A stretch of 64,000 bases of DNA from NCBI RefSeq assembly GCF_005795905.1, contig NZ_VAWE01000001.1, positions 5,755,001-5,819,000 on the forward strand, in the 5' to 3' direction. The position numbers were made by a program, and so were the translations under genes. The notes under the pieces were generated by a model, which was given only the letters and a program-made list of their open reading frames with translations, was not told the DNA's origin and searched no databases. Source of the DNA: Streptomyces marianii (lineage in GTDB: Bacteria; Actinomycetota; Actinomycetes; Streptomycetales; Streptomycetaceae). Shown here one piece after another: positions 42,620 through 52,706 of the stretch (positions within the stretch are counted from its first letter, which is position 1; each line of letters begins with the position of its first letter).

Positions 42620-44527
42620 GTGGCGGGAAGGATCAACGACGACGACGTGAAGGCGGTGCGGGACGCGGTCCCCATCGACTCCGTCGTGTCCGAGTACCTC
42701 CAGCTGCGCAACGCGGGCGGCGGCAACCTCAAGGGCCTGTGCCCCTTCCACGACGAGAAGTCCCCCTCCTTCCAGGTCAGTCCGAGCAAGGGCCTCTTCC
42801 ACTGCTTCGGCTGCCAGGAGGGCGGGGACACCATCACCTTCGTGATGAAGGTCGACCATCTGTCGTTCTCCGAGGCGGTCGAGCGCCTCGCCGCCCAGGC
42901 CGGCATCACCCTGCGCTACGAGGAGGGCGGGTACAACCCGGCCCACCAGCGCGGCGAGCGCATCCGGCTGGTGGAGGCCCACCGGATCGCGGCCCAGTAC
43001 TACGTGGAGCAGCTCGACGGCGCGGAGGCCGAGATCGGCCGGAAGTTCCTCGCGGAGCGCGGCTTCGACCAGGGGGCCGCGCAGCACTTCGGTGTGGGCT
43101 ACAGCCCGGCCGGGTGGGACCACCTCACCCGCTTCCTGCGCGGCAAGGGCTTCTCCGACAAGGAGCTGCTGCTCTCAGGTCTCTCCCAGGAGGGCCGCCG
43201 CGGCCCCATCGACCGCTTCCGCGGCCGGCTGATGTGGCCGATCCGGGACATCTCCGGCGATTTCGTCGGCTTCGGCGCGCGTAGACTGCGCGACGACGAC
43301 AACGGCCCGAAGTACCTGAACACCCCCGAGACCGCGATCTACCGCAAGTCCCAGGTGCTCTACGGCATCGACCTGGCGAAGAAGGAGATCGCCAAGTCCA
43401 GCCGCGCCGTGGTCGTCGAGGGGTACACGGACGTGATGGCCTGCCATCTCGCCGGCGTCACGACGGCGATCGCGACCTGCGGCACGGCCTTCGGCGGCGA
43501 ACACATCAAGATCCTTCGCCGGCTGCTGATGGACAACGGCAGCGCCAAGGTGATCTTCACCTTCGACGGTGACGCGGCCGGCCAGAAGGCAGCGCTGCGA
43601 GCCTTCGAGGACGACCAGAAGTTCGCCGCCGAGACCTTCATCGCCGTCGCCCCGGACGGCATGGACCCGTGCGATCTGCGGCTCGCCAAGGGCGACGAGG
43701 CGGTGCGGGAACTCGCCGAGCCGCGCAACCAGCTGTTCGAGTTCGCGATCCGGCAGATCGTGAGGAACTACGACCTGGAGACCCCGGTCGGCCGTGCCGC
43801 CGCGCTCGACGAGGCGGCGCCCATCGTCGCGCGGATCAAGAACAGCGCCTCCCAGCACGAGGTGGCCGTCCAGCTCGCCGGCCTCCTCGGCATCCTCGAC
43901 ACCCAGTTCGTGGTCCGTCGGGTCTCCCAGCTCGCCCGGTGGGCGCGGGAGCGGGGGAGCGGCGGAGGCCAGGGGCCGGCCCCGGCGCGCCACACGCAGG
44001 CCTACGACACCGCGCCCCCCTCGCCACGGACCGGCGGGCCCGCGCTCAACCTGCGCAGCCCGGCCCACCGCACCGAGCGCGAACTGCTGAAGCTCGCGCT
44101 CCAGCACCCGGAGCTGGTCTCGCCGGCCTTCGACGCCTACGGGGCCGACGAGTTCACGGCCCCGCCGTACGCCGCCGTGCGCCATGCGATCGCCGACGCG
44201 GGTGGCGCCGAGTTCGGCGTCCCCGATCCGCCCGCCTATCTGGCCCGCGTCCGGGAGGCCGCGCCCGACGACTCCGTCCGCGCGATGGTCACCGAACTCG
44301 CGGTCGAGGCCGTCCACTCCAGGACCGTCGACGAGGGCTACGCGGGCGTCCAGCTCGTCCAGGTCCGGCTGCGCGCCGTCGACCGCCGTATCCGCGACGT
44401 CCAGGGCGCCCTCGCGCGCCTCGGTGCCCACGCCGACCCCGAACAGGCCGCCGCCGTGCAGAACGAGCTGTGGGTGCTCCAGCAGTACGGCCAGTCGCTC
44501 CGCAACCGCGGCGCGGACGCGCTGTAG
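42620..44527 (+). CDS. dnaG: DNA primase
   Basis: The 635-residue primase makes RNA primers at the replication fork. The zinc-binding domain has Cys41, His44, Cys62 and Cys65. The RNA polymerase core contains YPxRIRFP-like FRGRLMWPIRD and FGARRL, and the TOPRIM domain carries VVVEGYTDVMA and FTFDGDAAG. The C-terminal helicase-binding region follows a Gly/Pro/Arg linker near residues 445-470. The start is GTG (42620). Confidence 0.96.
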   Translation: MAGRINDDDVKAVRDAVPIDSVVSEYLQLRNAGGGNLKGLCPFHDEKSPSFQVSPSKGLFHCFGCQEGGDTITFVMKVDHLSFSEAVERLAAQAGITLRYEEGGYNPAHQRGERIRLVEAHRIAAQYYVEQLDGAEAEIGRKFLAERGFDQGAAQHFGVGYSPAGWDHLTRFLRGKGFSDKELLLSGLSQEGRRGPIDRFRGRLMWPIRDISGDFVGFGARRLRDDDNGPKYLNTPETAIYRKSQVLYGIDLAKKEIAKSSRAVVVEGYTDVMACHLAGVTTAIATCGTAFGGEHIKILRRLLMDNGSAKVIFTFDGDAAGQKAALRAFEDDQKFAAETFIAVAPDGMDPCDLRLAKGDEAVRELAEPRNQLFEFAIRQIVRNYDLETPVGRAAALDEAAPIVARIKNSASQHEVAVQLAGLLGILDTQFVVRRVSQLARWARERGSGGGQGPAPARHTQAYDTAPPSPRTGGPALNLRSPAHRTERELLKLALQHPELVSPAFDAYGADEFTAPPYAAVRHAIADAGGAEFGVPDPPAYLARVREAAPDDSVRAMVTELAVEAVHSRTVDEGYAGVQLVQVRLRAVDRRIRDVQGALARLGAHADPEQAAAVQNELWVLQQYGQSLRNRGADAL

Positions 44528-44881
44528 CCGGACGCCGCAGGCGGACCGGGCCCCCGGGAGGACGGCGGCCCGTGCGGGTCCTTCCGCCTCCGCCGCCGGG
44601 ACCCCACGCCGCCCCACCCCGTACCGTCCGCACGCCGGTAACCGCGCGGTCACGGACCGGACGCAAAAAGTCACCGCACGCCCCTCGTGGCGGTGATGTG
44701 TCGTACCCCACACTGGGGTGCGGTGCCTGAGTCCCCGGAGCGCGGCCGGCCCACGGCAGGTGGGCCACTCAACCCCGCGGATCCGCTCATCGTGTACGGG
44801 ACGGACAGCGGCCCGGCCGCCGTCCCCGTCCCGCTGCCGCCTGCCCCCCGACCGGCAGCACCCAGCCTGGAGGTCGCTCCT
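44528..44881. other. Upstream region of the sigma factor gene
   Basis: An open frame continues leftward from the sigma gene through this region, but the strong ribosome site before 44882 argues against using it. A perfect ACCCCA-CAC-TGGGGT palindrome (44705-44719) could be an operator. Around 44660-44675 is a short A-run (GACGCAAAAAGTCACC) that may belong to the promoter. Confidence 0.45.
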
Positions 44882-46069
44882 GTGCAGACCCGGACCCTGA
44901 CCGAAGCCGAACCGGTCGCGGCGGTCCCGCCGCAGAGCCGGGCAGCGCACCACCCCGAGAACGAGCCCCCGCCGGTGCCGGACGTCGTGGCGGCAGAGAA
45001 CGGCCCGGGGACGGCGGAACTGGCCGAGCCTCCCGCGTCGCACGTCGCCAGGGGGACTGATGAGCTGCCCGAGCCTCCCGCGTCGCACGTCGCCACGGGG
45101 ACGGCGGAACTGGCCGAGCCTCCCGCGTCGCCGCCCCGTGCGGACATCGGCGGGGCCGGCCCCTCGTCGGACCTGTTCCGGCAGTACCTGCGGGAGATCG
45201 GGCGCATCCCGCTGCTCACCGCCGCCGAGGAGGTGGATCTCGCCCGCCGGGTCGAGGCGGGCCTCTTCGCAGAGGAGAAGCTGGGCAACACCCCCGACCT
45301 GGACTCCCAGCTCGCCCTCGACCTGGACAGGCTCGTCGTCATGGGCCGGATGGCCAAGCGCCGGCTGATCGAGGCCAATCTGCGACTCGTGGTCTCCGTG
45401 GCCAAGCGGTACGTGGGCCGCGGGCTGACGATGCTCGACCTCGTCCAGGAGGGCAACCTCGGACTGATCCGCGCGGTGGAGAAGTTCGACTACGCGCGCG
45501 GCTACAAGTTCTCGACGTACGCGACCTGGTGGATCCGCCAAGCCATGTCCAGGGCCCTCGCCGACCAGGCACGGACCATCCGCGTGCCGGTCCACGTCGT
45601 GGAACTCATCAACCGCGTCGTGCGGGTCCAGCGCCGCATGCTCCAGGAACGCGGCTACGAGCCGACCTCCGAGGAGGTCGCCGCCCAGCTCGACCTCGCC
45701 CCCGAACGCGTCGGCGAGGTCCTGCGGCTCGCCCAGGAACCGGTGTCGCTGCACGCGCCGGTCGGCGAGGAGGACGACGTCTCCCTCGGCGACCTCATCG
45801 AGGACGGCGACGCCGCGTCACCCGTGGAGTCAGCCGCGTTCCTGCTGCTCCGGGAGCACCTCGAAGCCGTTCTCTCCACGCTCGGCGAGCGTGAGCGCAA
45901 GGTCGTCCAGCTGCGCTACGGGCTGGCCGACGGCCGGCCCCGCACCCTGGAGGAGATCGGCCGGATCTTCGGCGTCACCCGGGAACGCATCCGCCAGATC
46001 GAGTCCAAGACGCTCGGCAAGCTGCGCGACCACGCCTACGCCGACCAGTTGCGCGGCTATCTGGACTGA
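44882..46069 (+). CDS. hrdA: Principal-type (group 1/2) RNA polymerase sigma factor, HrdA-like
   Basis: The 395-residue sigma-70 protein has region 1.2 ([31 protein letters not shown]), region 2 ([55 protein letters not shown]), region 3, and region 4.2 ([28 protein letters not shown]). The GTG at 44882 has GGAGG eight bases upstream. The variable N terminus carries 2.7 copies of a 15-residue repeat ([15 protein letters not shown]). Placement after dnaG matches my recollection of hrdA in Streptomyces; the hrd genes other than hrdB are dispensable alternative principal-like factors. Confidence 0.88.
   Translation: MQTRTLTEAEPVAAVPPQSRAAHHPENEPPPVPDVVAAENGPGTAELAEPPASHVARGTDELPEPPASHVATGTAELAEPPASPPRADIGGAGPSSDLFRQYLREIGRIPLLTAAEEVDLARRVEAGLFAEEKLGNTPDLDSQLALDLDRLVVMGRMAKRRLIEANLRLVVSVAKRYVGRGLTMLDLVQEGNLGLIRAVEKFDYARGYKFSTYATWWIRQAMSRALADQARTIRVPVHVVELINRVVRVQRRMLQERGYEPTSEEVAAQLDLAPERVGEVLRLAQEPVSLHAPVGEEDDVSLGDLIEDGDAASPVESAAFLLLREHLEAVLSTLGERERKVVQLRYGLADGRPRTLEEIGRIFGVTRERIRQIESKTLGKLRDHAYADQLRGYLD
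45010..45131 (+). repeat. 45-bp in-frame repeat in hrdA
   Basis: GAGCCTCCCGCGTCG recurs at 45026, 45071 and 45116, a 45-bp period, encoding [12 protein letters not shown] units in the disordered N terminus before region 1.2. Confidence 0.85.
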
Positions 46070-46260
46070 GCGTCGCCGTCGGAGGGCCCCTCGGAGGACC
46101 GCGCGTTGCGCGCCTCGACGCCCGCGCCGATGGCGACGCCCAGCCCCATGCCCAGCCCGATGCCCAGCCCCAGGTTGTCGAAAGCGAACCCGATCGGGAC
46201 CCCGAAGGCCATGCCCAGCGAGATCCCGAGCGCCACCCCCGTGCCTGACTTCCTCTCCAT
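46057..46260 (-). CDS. Small glycine-zipper membrane protein (67 aa)
   Basis: The ATG at 46260 follows GGGGAGACCGG. The product has [20 protein letters not shown] and [20 protein letters not shown], two glycine-zipper hydrophobic segments, with a charged tail. This is typical of small transmembrane proteins or pore-like peptides in actinobacteria. The 3' end overlaps hrdA by 13 bases in a convergent arrangement. Confidence 0.7.
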   Translation of the reverse strand: MERKSGTGVALGISLGMAFGVPIGFAFDNLGLGIGLGMGLGVAIGAGVEARNARSSEGPSDGDAQSR

Positions 46261-46331
46261 CCGGTCTCCCCGTTCCCCGTCGTACGCGCCGCTCCCGTCG
46301 TTCCCCGTGGGGCTCCGCCGGTCGTCGCGGG

Positions 46332-48257
46332 TCAGTCGACCTCGGCGACCGCCTGTGCGAACTGCGCGGCGTACAGCCGAGCGTACGCGCCGTCCGCCGC
46401 CAACAGCTGGTCGTGCGTACCCTGCTCGACGATGGACCCGTTCTCCATCACCAGGATCACGTCCGCGTCCCTGACGGTGGAGAGCCGGTGCGCGATCACG
46501 AAGGACGTACGTCCGTCGGCGAGCCGGGACATCGCCTTCTGGATCAGCACCTCGGTGCGGGTGTCGACCGAGCTCGTGGCCTCGTCCAGCACCAGGATCA
46601 CCGGTTCGGACAGGAACGCCCGGGCGATGGTGATCAGTTGCTTCTCCCCGGCGCTCACACCGGATCCCTCGTCGTCGATGACCGTGTCGTAGCCGTCGGG
46701 AAGGGTCCGGATGAAGCGGTCGGCGTGGGCCGCCCGCGCCGCCTCCTCGATCTCCTCCCGGGTGACCTCGCGCGCGCTGCCGTAGGCGATGTTCTCCGCG
46801 ATCGTGCCGCCGAACAGCCAGGTGTCCTGCAGCACCATCCCGATCCCGGCCCTCAGGTCGTCCCGGGACATCGTGGCCGCGTCGACCCCGTCCAGGGTGA
46901 TCCGGCCGCCCGTCACCTCGTAGAAGCGCATCAGCAGATTGACGAGCGTGGTCTTGCCCGCGCCCGTCGGGCCGACGATCGCGACCGTCTGACCGGGCTC
47001 CACCGCCAGCGACAGATCCTCGATGAGCGGTTTCCGCGGGTCGTAGCGGAAGGACACCCTCTCCAGCGCGACCGCGCCCCGCGTTTCCTCGGGACGCGCC
47101 CCGCGGATCGGGTCGGGGGTCTGCTCCTCGGCGTCCAGCAGTTCGAAGATCCGCTCGGCCGAGGCCACCCCGGACTGCACCAGGTTCGCCATCGACGCCA
47201 CCTGCGTCAGCGGCATCGAGAACTGGCGCGAGTACTGGATGAACGCCTGGACGTCGCCGATCGACAGCGTGCCGGACGCGACCCGCAGTCCGCCGACGAC
47301 CGCCACCAGTACGTAGTTGAGGTTGGAGACGAAGAACATCAGCGGCTGCATGATCCCGCTGTTGAACTGCGCCCGGAACCCGGCCTCGTACAGCGCCTCG
47401 TTCTGCTCGGCGAAGTCCTTCGCCGATTCCCCCTGGCGCCCGAAGACCTTCACCAGGGTGTGGCCCGTGTACATCTCCTCGATGTGCGCGTTGAGCCGGC
47501 CGGTGGACTGCCACTGCCGGACGAACTGCGGCTGCGAGCGCTTGCCGACCTTCGCGGCCACCACCACCGAGAGAGGCACGGTCACCAGCGCGACCAGGGC
47601 CAGCAGCGGTGAGATCCAGAACATCATCACCAGCACGCCGACGATCGTCAGCAGGGAGTTGATGAGCTGGCCCATCGACTGCTGCATCGTCTGCGAGATG
47701 TTGTCGATGTCGTTCGTCGCCCGGCTCAGCACCTCACCGCGCTTGGCCCTGTCGAAGTACGACAGCGGCAGCCGCGCCAGCTTCGCCTGCACGTCCTCGC
47801 GCATCCGGTACACGGTCCGGTTGATGACCCGGATCGACGCCCGCGTCGACACCAGCATCAGCAGGCCCGCGGCCGCGAACACCGCGAGTGCCACGAGCAG
47901 CACCCCGCCGACGGCGGTGAAGTCGATGCCCCGGCCGGGCGTGAAGTCCACCCCCGACAGCATGTCCGCCAGGCCGCCGTCACCGCGCTCGTGCAGCGCC
48001 TCGACGGCCTGGTCCCGGGACAGTCCGGCCGGCATCTCCCGGCCCACGACGCCCGCGAAGACGAGATCGGTCGCCTTGCCGAGGATCCACGGCCCGATCA
48101 CCGACAGCCCCACGCTCAGCACACCGGCCGTGACCATCACCCACAGGGCCCGCCGCTCCGGCAGCAACTGCCTCAGCAGCCGCTGCCCGGAGCCCTTGAA
48201 GTCCATGGACCGCTCGCCGGACTGGCCCATCATCATGCGTCCGCCAGGACCGGCCAT
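46332..48257 (-). CDS. ABC exporter half-transporter (canonical Walker B subunit)
   Basis: The 641-residue protein has six membrane helices and a nucleotide-binding domain: Walker A VGPTGAGKTT, Walker B VILVLDEATSSVD and H-loop FVIAHRLST. Its signature is SAGEKQ, not SGGQ. The start ATG overlaps the preceding gene's stop by one base (TGATG). An N-terminal Gly/Met-rich head precedes the first helix, and about 40 residues are inserted after helix 1. It pairs with the next gene as a heterodimeric multidrug-type exporter of the TM287/288 or LmrCD class. Confidence 0.93.
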   Translation of the reverse strand: MAGPGGRMMMGQSGERSMDFKGSGQRLLRQLLPERRALWVMVTAGVLSVGLSVIGPWILGKATDLVFAGVVGREMPAGLSRDQAVEALHERGDGGLADMLSGVDFTPGRGIDFTAVGGVLLVALAVFAAAGLLMLVSTRASIRVINRTVYRMREDVQAKLARLPLSYFDRAKRGEVLSRATNDIDNISQTMQQSMGQLINSLLTIVGVLVMMFWISPLLALVALVTVPLSVVVAAKVGKRSQPQFVRQWQSTGRLNAHIEEMYTGHTLVKVFGRQGESAKDFAEQNEALYEAGFRAQFNSGIMQPLMFFVSNLNYVLVAVVGGLRVASGTLSIGDVQAFIQYSRQFSMPLTQVASMANLVQSGVASAERIFELLDAEEQTPDPIRGARPEETRGAVALERVSFRYDPRKPLIEDLSLAVEPGQTVAIVGPTGAGKTTLVNLLMRFYEVTGGRITLDGVDAATMSRDDLRAGIGMVLQDTWLFGGTIAENIAYGSAREVTREEIEEAARAAHADRFIRTLPDGYDTVIDDEGSGVSAGEKQLITIARAFLSEPVILVLDEATSSVDTRTEVLIQKAMSRLADGRTSFVIAHRLSTVRDADVILVMENGSIVEQGTHDQLLAADGAYARLYAAQFAQAVAEVD

Positions 48258-49990
48258 CAGGCAGCCTCCGCCTCGGTCAGCTGGGAGAGGACGATCTCCC
48301 GGTACGTCTCGTTCCCCGCCATCAGCTCGTGGTGGCGGCCCGTGCCGACGACCCGGCCCTCGTCGAGGACCACGATCCGGTCGGCGTCGCGGATGGTCGA
48401 CACCCGCTGCGCGACGATCACCACCGTCGACTCGGCCGTCTCCAGCGCCAGCGCGCCGCGCAGCGCCGCGTCGGTCGCGTAGTCCAGCGCGGAGAAGGAG
48501 TCGTCGAACAGGTAGATCTCCGGCCGCTGCACCAGCGTCCGCGCGATCGCGAGGCGCTGCCGCTGACCGCCCGACACGTTCGTGCCGCCCTGGGCGACGG
48601 GGGCGTCGAGCCCGCCGTCGAGCCCGCGCACGAAGTCGGCGGCCTGCGCGACCTCCAGCGCCCGCCACAGCTCCTCGTCGGTCGCCTCGGGATTCCCGTA
48701 GCGGAGGTTCGTGGCCACCGTCCCGGAGAAGAGGTACGGCTTCTGCGGTACGAGCCCGACGGTCCGCGCCATCAGCTCCGGGTCCAGCTCCCGCACGTCC
48801 ACCCCGTCGACGAGGACCGCGCCGTCGGTGACGTCGAACAGCCGTGGAACCAGCCCCAGCAGGGTCGACTTGCCGCTGCCCGTCGAGCCGATGACCGCGG
48901 TCGTCTCACCGGGCCGGGCCACCAGGTCCACCCCGCGCAGCACGGGTTCCTCCGCGCCCGGGTAGCGGAAGCCGGCGCCGCGGACCTCGAGATGGCCGTG
49001 GCGCGCCGTCTCACGCACGGGTGCGAGCGGCGGCACGACACTCGACCCGGTCGCCAGGACCTCCTCGATGCGCTCGGCGCAGACCTCGGCGCGGGGCACC
49101 ATCATGAACATGAAGGTGGCCATCATCACGGCCATGACGATCTGCATCAGATAGGCGAGGAAGGCGGTGAGCGCGCCGATCTGCATTCCGCCGCTGTCGA
49201 TGCGGTGGGCGCCGAACCAGACGACGGCGACACTCGACACGTTCACGACGGTCATCACGATCGGGAACATCAGCGCCATCAGGCGGCCGGTCGCCATCGA
49301 CACGTCCATCAGCTCGGTGTTCGACCCGCGGAAACGGTCCTCCTCGTAGCCGTCCTTCACGAACGCCCTGATCACGCGATTGCCGGAGATCTGTTCCCGC
49401 AGCACGCGGTTCACGGTGTCGAGCCGTTCCTGCATGGTGCGGAACAGCGGTCGCATCCTCCTGACGATCAGCGACACGGAGATGCCGAGGACCGGGACGA
49501 CCGCGAGCAGCACCGCCGACAGCGGAACGTCGAGGGACAGGGCCAGCACGATGCCCCCGACGCACATGATCGGCGCGGACACCATCAGCGTGAACGCCAT
49601 CAGCACCAGCATCTGGACCTGCTGGACGTCGTTGGTCGTACGGGTGATCAGTGACGGGGCGCCGAAGTGCCCCACCTCGCGCGCCGAGAACGACTGGACC
49701 CGGTCGAACACGGCGGCCCGCACGTCCCGTCCGAGCGCGGACGCGGTCCGCGCGCCGTAGTACACGGCTCCGACGTTGCACACGACCTGGACGACGCTGA
49801 CGGCGATCATCAGCGCGCCGAACGTCAGGATGTACCCGGTGTCACCCCGGACGACACCGTTGTCGATGATGTCCGCGTTCAGCGTGGGCAGATAGAGGGT
49901 GGCGCCGGTCTGGAGCAGTTGCAGCGCCACCAGCAGGGTGATCGCCTCTCGGTGGGGACGCAGGAACGTCCGGAGGAGTCGTATGAGCAC
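48257..49990 (-). CDS. ABC exporter half-transporter (degenerate site subunit)
   Basis: The 577-residue partner has six membrane helices, Walker A GSTGSGKST and a canonical signature VSGGQRQR. The residue after the Walker B Asp is Asp, not the catalytic Glu (IYLFDDSFSALD), and the H-loop His is Gln (VIVAQRVST). This combination is known from heterodimeric exporters such as TM287/288, LmrCD and BmrCD, where one of two ATP sites cannot hydrolyse. The GTG at 49990 is the apparent start. The pair is preceded by a 479-base gap and no regulator gene. Confidence 0.93.
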   Translation of the reverse strand: MLIRLLRTFLRPHREAITLLVALQLLQTGATLYLPTLNADIIDNGVVRGDTGYILTFGALMIAVSVVQVVCNVGAVYYGARTASALGRDVRAAVFDRVQSFSAREVGHFGAPSLITRTTNDVQQVQMLVLMAFTLMVSAPIMCVGGIVLALSLDVPLSAVLLAVVPVLGISVSLIVRRMRPLFRTMQERLDTVNRVLREQISGNRVIRAFVKDGYEEDRFRGSNTELMDVSMATGRLMALMFPIVMTVVNVSSVAVVWFGAHRIDSGGMQIGALTAFLAYLMQIVMAVMMATFMFMMVPRAEVCAERIEEVLATGSSVVPPLAPVRETARHGHLEVRGAGFRYPGAEEPVLRGVDLVARPGETTAVIGSTGSGKSTLLGLVPRLFDVTDGAVLVDGVDVRELDPELMARTVGLVPQKPYLFSGTVATNLRYGNPEATDEELWRALEVAQAADFVRGLDGGLDAPVAQGGTNVSGGQRQRLAIARTLVQRPEIYLFDDSFSALDYATDAALRGALALETAESTVVIVAQRVSTIRDADRIVVLDEGRVVGTGRHHELMAGNETYREIVLSQLTEAEAA

Positions 49991-50469
49991 GCGCGGCTGT
50001 CTCTCGGTTCGGCGGCATTCGTGGAGTCGCCTCCCATACTCCGGTACCGGACCACCGGCTGCCCAAGGGTTTTCGCCAAGGCCAGGTCAAGAAGGCGCCC
50101 GTGGGTCGAGGCCGGCGCGCCGGCACCCGGTCGCGCTCCGCCCGGTCGGACGCCCCGCTTGATCCCGGCCCGCCGCGTACCCGCCCGGTGGCGGCGAGCC
50201 GTCGCGCATGGCCCGCCCGGCTCGTGCGGCACCGCCGGTACGGCGCGCGGCACGTCCTGCCACGCGGGGCACGGCTTCAGCCCGGCCGCCGCGGGCCTGC
50301 GCCGAGCTCGTCGCCACCGGCAGATCGGGCCGACGGGGCCCGCGACCACCGGGCCGGCCGCGTACGGGCCGATCAACGTGCCGGGCGGCGTCGAACGGCA
50401 GCCGCCGGCCGAGGCGCTTCGGCACCGGGCCGGTCCGGGCCCCCGGCGGCCCGAGGACCGCGCCACCGG
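49991..50469. other. Intergenic region between ABC exporter and xylB
   Basis: Open frames exist on both strands but they are Arg/Pro/Ala-rich, have no ribosome sites and overlap one another. I see no supported gene, repeat or clear operator. Confidence 0.45.
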
Positions 50470-51909
50470 TCAGGGGTTGAACGCCCCCGGGTGGATCTGC
50501 TCGCGCGTCGCGGCGTACTGCTGGCGCACCGCCTGGCCGACGGAGAGTTCGTCACCCGCCTCGAAGACCTGAGCGGCCGCGCCCTGCCAGGACGGCGGGG
50601 TGTGCGGGGCGAGCGTCCCCTGCGCCGTCCCGAGCGCCCACGCCGCCTGCCGCGCCGCGCCCAGCGCCGCGTAGTCGGCGGGCTGCGGCACGACCACCTG
50701 CGCGGCGAAGATCGCGGGGGCGGCGGCCTGGACCGCCGGCAGCTCCGCGGCCTGCCCCAGCAGGAACACCCGGCGCACCACCACTCCGCGTCCGCGCAGC
50801 ACGTCCAGCGCGTCGGCCAGCGAGCACAGCATGCCCTCGAACGCGGCACGCGCCAGATGCTCGGGCTTCATCGACTCGCGCCGCAGTCCCGTCAGAGTGC
50901 CCGCGGTGTGCGGCAGGTGCGGGGTGCGCTCGCCCTCCAGATAGGGGAGCAGCACCAGGCCGGAGGCGCCCGGGGTGGACTTCATGGCCAGCGCCGACAG
51001 CTCGGAGAGATCCTCGACGCCGAGCATCTCGGCGGTGCCGCGGAGCGCGCGTACGGCGTTGAGCGTGTGCACCACCGGGAGATGCATGCCGGTCGCATCG
51101 GCGAACGACGTGATCATCCCGGACGGGTCGGCGAGCGCCTCGTGGTGGATCGCCATCACGGAACCGGTGGCGCCGAGGGACACCACCGCGTCGCCGGTCG
51201 CGAGCCCCAGCCCGAACGCGGCGGCCATGGTCTCGCCGGTGCCGGCCGAGATCAGCAGTCCCTCCGGCGTCGTCCCGGCGGCGTCGGACGGGCCCAGCAC
51301 CTCGGGCAGCGCCGCCTGATGTCCGAGCGCGAGCTCGACGAGATCGGGCCGGTACGAGCCGGTGCCCGCGGACCAGTACCCGGTCGCGGACGCCGCGCCG
51401 CGGTCCGTCGTCCTCCGCACCGGCCTGCCGAGCAGCTGCCACACCAGCCAGTCATGGGGCTGGAGCACCAGCGCGGTGCGCCGCGCCGCATCCGGTTCGG
51501 TCCGCGCCAGCCAGCGCAGTTTCGAGACGGGCAGTCCGGACTGGGGTACGCAGCCGACGGCCTCGGCCCACGCCTGCCGCCCGCCGAACGCCTCCACCAG
51601 ATCGGCCGCCGCGGCCTGGGCCCGTTTGTCGTTCCCCACCATGGCGGGCCGTACGGGCGCACCGGACGAGTCCAGCGGTATCAGCCCGTGCTGCTGCGCG
51701 GATACGCCGATGGCCTGCACGCCCTCGAGTAGCCCCCCGGCCGCGGCCTCGCCCAGTGAGAGCAGCCACGCCTGCGGATCGACGTCGGTGGCCTTGGCCT
51801 CGACGGGATGCGGTGCGTATCCCTGGCGCAGTACGGCGCCCGTGTCCGCGTCGCAGACGACGATGCGAGTGAATGCGGACGAACTGTCCAACCCGGCGAC
51901 TATCCCCAT
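50470..51909 (-). CDS. xylB: Xylulokinase (FGGY family)
   Basis: The 479-residue sugar kinase has GIVAGLDSSSAFTRIVVCDADTG (phosphate 1), AIGVSAQQHGLIPLD, the catalytic Asp region PHDWLVWQLLGR with SAxGYW-like ATGYWSAGTGSY, AVVSLGATGSV and LLGQAAELPAVQ. It would phosphorylate D-xylulose to feed the pentose phosphate pathway. No xylose isomerase or transporter lies in the window, so the substrate could be another pentulose. The ATG is at 51909. Confidence 0.92.
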   Translation of the reverse strand: MGIVAGLDSSSAFTRIVVCDADTGAVLRQGYAPHPVEAKATDVDPQAWLLSLGEAAAGGLLEGVQAIGVSAQQHGLIPLDSSGAPVRPAMVGNDKRAQAAAADLVEAFGGRQAWAEAVGCVPQSGLPVSKLRWLARTEPDAARRTALVLQPHDWLVWQLLGRPVRRTTDRGAASATGYWSAGTGSYRPDLVELALGHQAALPEVLGPSDAAGTTPEGLLISAGTGETMAAAFGLGLATGDAVVSLGATGSVMAIHHEALADPSGMITSFADATGMHLPVVHTLNAVRALRGTAEMLGVEDLSELSALAMKSTPGASGLVLLPYLEGERTPHLPHTAGTLTGLRRESMKPEHLARAAFEGMLCSLADALDVLRGRGVVVRRVFLLGQAAELPAVQAAAPAIFAAQVVVPQPADYAALGAARQAAWALGTAQGTLAPHTPPSWQGAAAQVFEAGDELSVGQAVRQQYAATREQIHPGAFNP

Positions 51910-52076
51910 GCCCTCAGATTCTGCCGCACTCGCGCCACTCGCACGGCCGAGGGCCGCGCAACGGGGCGGGGGCGGCGCCTGCCGTGCCCCTCAGGGGCGG
52001 GCCGCCGGCCCTTCCCCACGGGCGAGCCCCGCGCCGGAAGGCACGGGGCTCGGGTGCGGCCGGTGCGGGAGGCGGG

Positions 52077-52376
52077 CTACGTATTGCTCGTGCCCCAGTC
52101 GTCCTCGCCGCCCTGACTCCGTTCCCGGAGTGACCGCACCCGCTCGGCAACGGCGTCGGGCATCCGGTCGCCGACCTTGTCGCTCACCGCGTGCAGCGCC
52201 TTGCCCGCCACCTCGCGGCTCGTCTGCGCGGCGGACTCCGCCGCGTTCCGCACGGCGGGGTTCCGCGCGAACTCCCGCGCCGACTTCTTCATCTGCTCGT
52301 AACGCTCCTGCCCGGCCCGCGCGCCGAGCACGTATCCCACACCGAGTCCGGCCATGAACGTGAGCCGGTAGCGCAT
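52077..52376 (-). CDS. Small YtxH-like protein (99 aa)
   Basis: It begins MRYRLTFMAGLGVGYVLGARAG, a short N-terminal membrane helix with the GxxxGYxxGARxGQERYEQ pattern of YtxH-like and related actinobacterial proteins. A long amphipathic helical tail (AESAAQTSREVAGKALHAV) follows. The probable role is membrane-associated and stress-linked but unproven. The ATG at 52376 is preferred over one three codons upstream because GAAGGG lies at proper spacing. Confidence 0.8.
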   Translation of the reverse strand: MRYRLTFMAGLGVGYVLGARAGQERYEQMKKSAREFARNPAVRNAAESAAQTSREVAGKALHAVSDKVGDRMPDAVAERVRSLRERSQGGEDDWGTSNT

Positions 52377-52628
52377 GGCTGCCACCCTTCGCAGGCGTCG
52401 TCGCCGACGCCGATTCGATACGGACCGTGAGCTTGCGGTGCTCGCCTACCCGCGAGGCCCCGAGATCACCCTGCGATCACCCCGGGCGCCTGCCCGGAGC
52501 TCACCGCGTGGTCACCGGGGGGAACCGATTGGCGGAGCACCCCCCTGCTTGCGCTAATGTATGTGTCGCAGCGAGCGAGCGCCGCCCGGGAACGCCCGGG
52601 GTGGGTACGTTCGGTGCACACGCGACGA

Positions 52629-52701
52629 TCCCCTGTAGCTCAATTGGCAGAGCAGCCGGCTGTTAACCGGCAGGTTACTGGTTCGAGTCCAGTCGGGGGA
52701 G
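52629..52701 (+). tRNA. tRNA-Asn (GTT)
   Basis: Acceptor stem TCCCCTG/CGGGGGA, D arm AGCTCAATTGGCAGAGC, anticodon loop CTGTTAA (GTT) and T arm with TTCGAGTCC form a complete cloverleaf. CCA is not encoded. Confidence 0.97.
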
Positions 52702-52706
52702 CGCGA

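Noticed and set aside
49991..50469. Small open frames (about 90-110 residues) on both strands
   Set aside because: Arg/Pro/Ala-rich, mutually overlapping and without ribosome sites.
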